Translations under genes and position numbers: made by a program
Part shown: piece after piece, positions 21,083 to 23,078 of the stretch
How positions within the stretch are numbered: the stretch's first letter is position 1
Layout: every line of letters begins with the position of its first letter
The notes under the pieces: generated by a model
The model's database searches: none
What the model saw: only the letters and a program-made list of their open reading frames with translations
Told to the model about the DNA's origin: nothing
Origin: Methanobacteriota archaeon
GTDB taxonomy: Archaea > Halobacteriota > Methanosarcinia > Methanosarcinales > Methanoperedenaceae
Direction of reading: 5' to 3'
Assembly: GCA_018900975.1 (NCBI GenBank)
Contig: JAHIFK010000151.1
Location: 1 to 23,078 of the forward strand
DNA length: 23,078 bases

Positions 21083-22333
21083 TCAAACCGTGCTGACAGT
21101 TTTTCCGTACACGGCTTTCGTCTGGCTTTTCCCTTTGCAGGAGGTGGTATCATCCAGCATCGAAGAAAGCGAAACCAACCCCATCTTTTTAAGCTCTGAT
21201 TGAGGAAGTGTGTAAAGAATAGTTCCCCAGGTACGCCTTTTTGCCTTAAAGCTCCTCAGACGTCCCCGAATATAACCATCGAGTTCACCGTACAATTTCT
21301 TCACAGTACCGCCTTTGAAATAATTTCCCCAACCTCGGATTACAGGATTGAGAAAACGTATTACCGTCTCAATACTTACAGGTTGTTGGCGTCTTGTCCG
21401 CCGTTTTATTTCTTCCTTGAACTTCTTCTTTGCTTTATCCTTCGGTCTTCTCCAGCGTCCATTAAAATGGAAACCAAGGAACTCAACCCCTTTCTTTCTT
21501 GCGTGGATGATCTTTGTCTTTTCAGGACTGAGTTTCAACTTCAACTCGCCCTCCAGAATCTCCTTTGCTCGTTTCAGGGCATCCTGTGCATCTGATTCGA
21601 ACTTGTTGAAAATAACGATATCATCAGCGTATCTAAGCAGCAGATAACCATAGTCGCCCATTCTCCTGTCGAAATGATTCAGATAAATATTCGACAGCAG
21701 GGGGCTTAGGTTTCCGCCCTGAGGAGTGCCTTCTATACTCTCCTCGAATATGCCATCATTCATTATTCCACTTTTAAGGAACGATTCTATGAGAGAAAGA
21801 ACTCTGCCGTCTGCGATCTTTTCACAAACAAGATCCATCATTATTTGATGGTCAACATGGTCGAAGAATCCCTCAATATCGGCATCCACTGTCCAGTGGT
21901 AGCCTCTTTCAAGGAAAGCTTCACCCTTCTGTACTGCCGCATGGGCATTAGTGTTGGGTCTGTAACCATGACTCTGGGGCAGGAATATTTCTTCAAAGAT
22001 TGGTTCAAGTACGTTCTTTAATGCCTGTTGAACTACTCTGTCCCTCACTGTAGGAATCCCAAGTTTCCTTACTTTCCCGTTGTCTTTTGGGATCAATACT
22101 CTTAAGACCGGGCTTGGTTCATAGCGTTTCTCTTTGAGTAGTCTCTGTATTTCGGCTAAATTCTGTTGTAGATTTTGTTCGAATTGTTCAATAGTTATTC
22201 TATCGATTCCGGCACTTCCTTTATTTGCTTTTACTCTTTTCCATGCCTTTTCAAGATTCTTTTGATCCCATACTTTATGTATAAGGGCAAATGCCTTGAA
22301 TTTGTCATGGTATTGCTGATTCCATTTCTTCAT
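21083..22333 (-). CDS. ltrA: Group II intron-encoded reverse transcriptase/maturase
   Basis: A 416-aa protein from the ATG at 22333, which has GGAG 8 bases upstream; the frame stays open to 22516, but that part probably belongs to the RNA structure. RT motifs are GSAGIDRITIEQF (about 39-51), IPTVRDRVVQQALKN (about 93-107), VDADIEGFFDHVDH at 149-162, GTPQGGNLSPLLSN at 202-215, and catalytic YADD at 235-238. Maturase domain X follows with GWGNYF at 334-339 and a basic end. No HNH endonuclease domain is present, as in intron lineages that prime from replication forks. The last dozen codons (KAVYGKTVSTV) are domain V itself, an odd overlap of protein and ribozyme. The gene looks intact. Confidence 0.92.
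   Translation of the reverse strand: MKKWNQQYHDKFKAFALIHKVWDQKNLEKAWKRVKANKGSAGIDRITIEQFEQNLQQNLAEIQRLLKEKRYEPSPVLRVLIPKDNGKVRKLGIPTVRDRVVQQALKNVLEPIFEEIFLPQSHGYRPNTNAHAAVQKGEAFLERGYHWTVDADIEGFFDHVDHQIMMDLVCEKIADGRVLSLIESFLKSGIMNDGIFEESIEGTPQGGNLSPLLSNIYLNHFDRRMGDYGYLLLRYADDIVIFNKFESDAQDALKRAKEILEGELKLKLSPEKTKIIHARKKGVEFLGFHFNGRWRRPKDKAKKKFKEEIKRRTRRQQPVSIETVIRFLNPVIRGWGNYFKGGTVKKLYGELDGYIRGRLRSFKAKRRTWGTILYTLPQSELKKMGLVSLSSMLDDTTSCKGKSQTKAVYGKTVSTV
21085..21117 (-). ncRNA. Group II intron domain V
   Basis: On the minus strand the 33-base segment reads AAGCCGTG...CACGGTTT. The lower helix pairs fully, with the catalytic AGC triad in place and a G-U opposite, and the upper stem is ACGG/CTGT with an A-rich loop. 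Size and pairing match the most conserved ribozyme domain. It overlaps the 3' end of the maturase frame. Confidence 0.8.
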
Positions 22334-23060
22334 TTTACTGTCTCCATCGGTTCGGTTTCCAGCAATTGTTCCACTATCTTCACATACTGTCACCAGAGAG
22401 CGTTTTATTGCCTTTTTGGCTGTGCTTACCGTTCTGGTATCTTTTCTTGATCCGATTGGTGTTATCATGCTGTTCACTTCAACTCTATCCAGACTAGAAC
22501 CCCTTCGCTGAGTCAAGTTTTATCCTCGAACCGTCGCCCCCTGCACCCTGCGGCACAGGTTCGGTTTGTCATCGGTTTGACTTTCATTGCTACTATGAGT
22601 TCGTCCGACGTCTGATAACGCATCGCTCTGACTTTCCCGAAAGGTTATATCTCGACTACCTTTATCCCTTCAACTGTATTCATTGACCCAGAAACATGTA
22701 GGGTTTGAATTCAGCATCAGGGAGGACGTTATCAGACCTCCCTAGGTCACACAAGAGAGCATTCGCAACCATCTCGACTGTGATCACCCCAGTAATCATT
22801 ACCTGCTCAAGCTTCCATTTGTTCACGGAATGTCGCATCATACTAAGGCCACTTACAGTTCACTTTCGTTTCAAGCTGTGGTTACCGATATTAGGGAACT
22901 CCGCACAATACTTCGCAGTACTGCACTTCCCGTTCTCTTCACACGGGAGCAGACCCATGCGGTGGGATTTTAACCCGCGGACACCAATGTTATTGCTCAC
23001 GCAGTAACATTCTCTTCAAATGTCCTGTTATTCTACTTTCTTTCTTGTGCTTCGAGGCAC

Positions 23061-23078
23061 GCATGAATTACCGCCGCC
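23061..23078 (+). pseudogene. Possible continuation of the HEAT-repeat gene beyond the intron
   Basis: The last 18 bases follow the proposed intron 5' boundary. Joined to codons ending at 21043 they give ...GEIGSMNYRR with no stop. Too short to prove HEAT identity; the next repeat should lie outside the window. Confidence 0.3.

Larger units (their letters stand above)
21044..23060 (-). mobile_element. Group II intron with encoded reverse transcriptase (antisense in a HEAT gene)
   Basis: A ribozyme-plus-reverse-transcriptase retroelement read on the minus strand. Its 3' end shows domain V (21085-21117) and domain VI (about 21047-21080), a helix with an unpaired A at 21050 seven bases from a terminal AC, exactly the expected branch-point geometry, giving the 3' boundary at 21044. 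The 5' boundary is proposed at 23060, where the minus strand reads GTGCC, near the GUGYG consensus and able to form a GTGC/GCAC stem. The roughly 500-700 bases before the reading frame carry no gene and should be domains I-III. A possible EBS1 (22954-22960) can pair with the flanking exon, but it lies early in domain I. Total about 2.0 kb. Confidence 0.8.

Noticed and set aside
22334..22516. N-terminal extension of the reverse transcriptase
   Set aside because: The frame is open, but the sequence is Ser/Thr/Arg-rich without family resemblance, while a GGAG site supports the ATG at 22333. Not excluded.
22705..23007. Plus-strand frame of 100 codons within the group II intron
   Set aside because: It lies in the structured 5' ribozyme part and opposite to intron transcription; no domain or start signal.

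Overview
The window looks like a chromosomal segment of a methanogen-related euryarchaeon, most plausibly Methanosarcinales (Methanoperedens-like). The lineage is an inference. It rests on an archaeal-type GTP cyclohydrolase MptA (methanopterin pathway), AT-rich TATA-like boxes close to start codons, mixed leaderless and GGAG-type starts, a UPF0175 protein, and a bacterial-style group II intron of the kind common in Methanosarcinales.

Region 1 (1-10045, all minus strand) is a surface-glycan cluster. Transcription runs from a membrane-anchored polyprenyl-phosphate glycosyltransferase (8900-10045) through two GT4 enzymes and one GT2 enzyme to rmlC, rmlB, rmlD and rmlA (dTDP-L-rhamnose), then gmd and a partner SDR (a GDP-6-deoxyhexose). 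Several genes overlap by a few bases, as in an operon. Three pieces of debris lie in it: a UPF0175 gene with a frameshifted remnant of its partner between rmlD and rmlA, a 56-codon GT4 tail between rmlA and gmd, and a 5'-truncated archaeal ATPase gene at the left edge, directly after the last SDR gene.

Region 2 (about 10080-13030) is AT-rich accessory DNA. It holds an Smr-domain protein, an unknown two-helix membrane protein, a 620-bp stretch with inverted repeats and an orphan plus-strand promoter/start, and a two-gene module (unknown 202-aa protein and a DUF4177-like protein) bracketed by imperfect 43-bp direct repeats.

Region 3 (13043-16783, minus) carries a stand-alone ABC ATPase with a probable terminator, then an ABC-2 exporter pair whose permease has an unusually long helical external domain.

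Region 4 (16999-20500) holds mptA, a small Cys-containing membrane protein converging on it, a two-gene plus-strand operon (solitary HgdB-like iron-sulfur protein and its ATP-dependent activase, with no second dehydratase subunit), and a membrane-anchored protein with a cupredoxin-like domain lacking copper ligands.

Region 5 (20866-23078) is a HEAT-repeat gene interrupted after about 59 codons by a complete-looking group II intron of about 2.0 kb lying antisense to it. Domain V, domain VI with a bulged branch-point A, and the 3' boundary can be read directly; the 5' boundary is less certain.

The best candidate for an undescribed system is the HgdB-like protein/activase pair. The repeat-bracketed two-gene module is the best candidate for an undescribed mobile or defence-like cassette. 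No tRNA, rRNA or CRISPR array was recognised.
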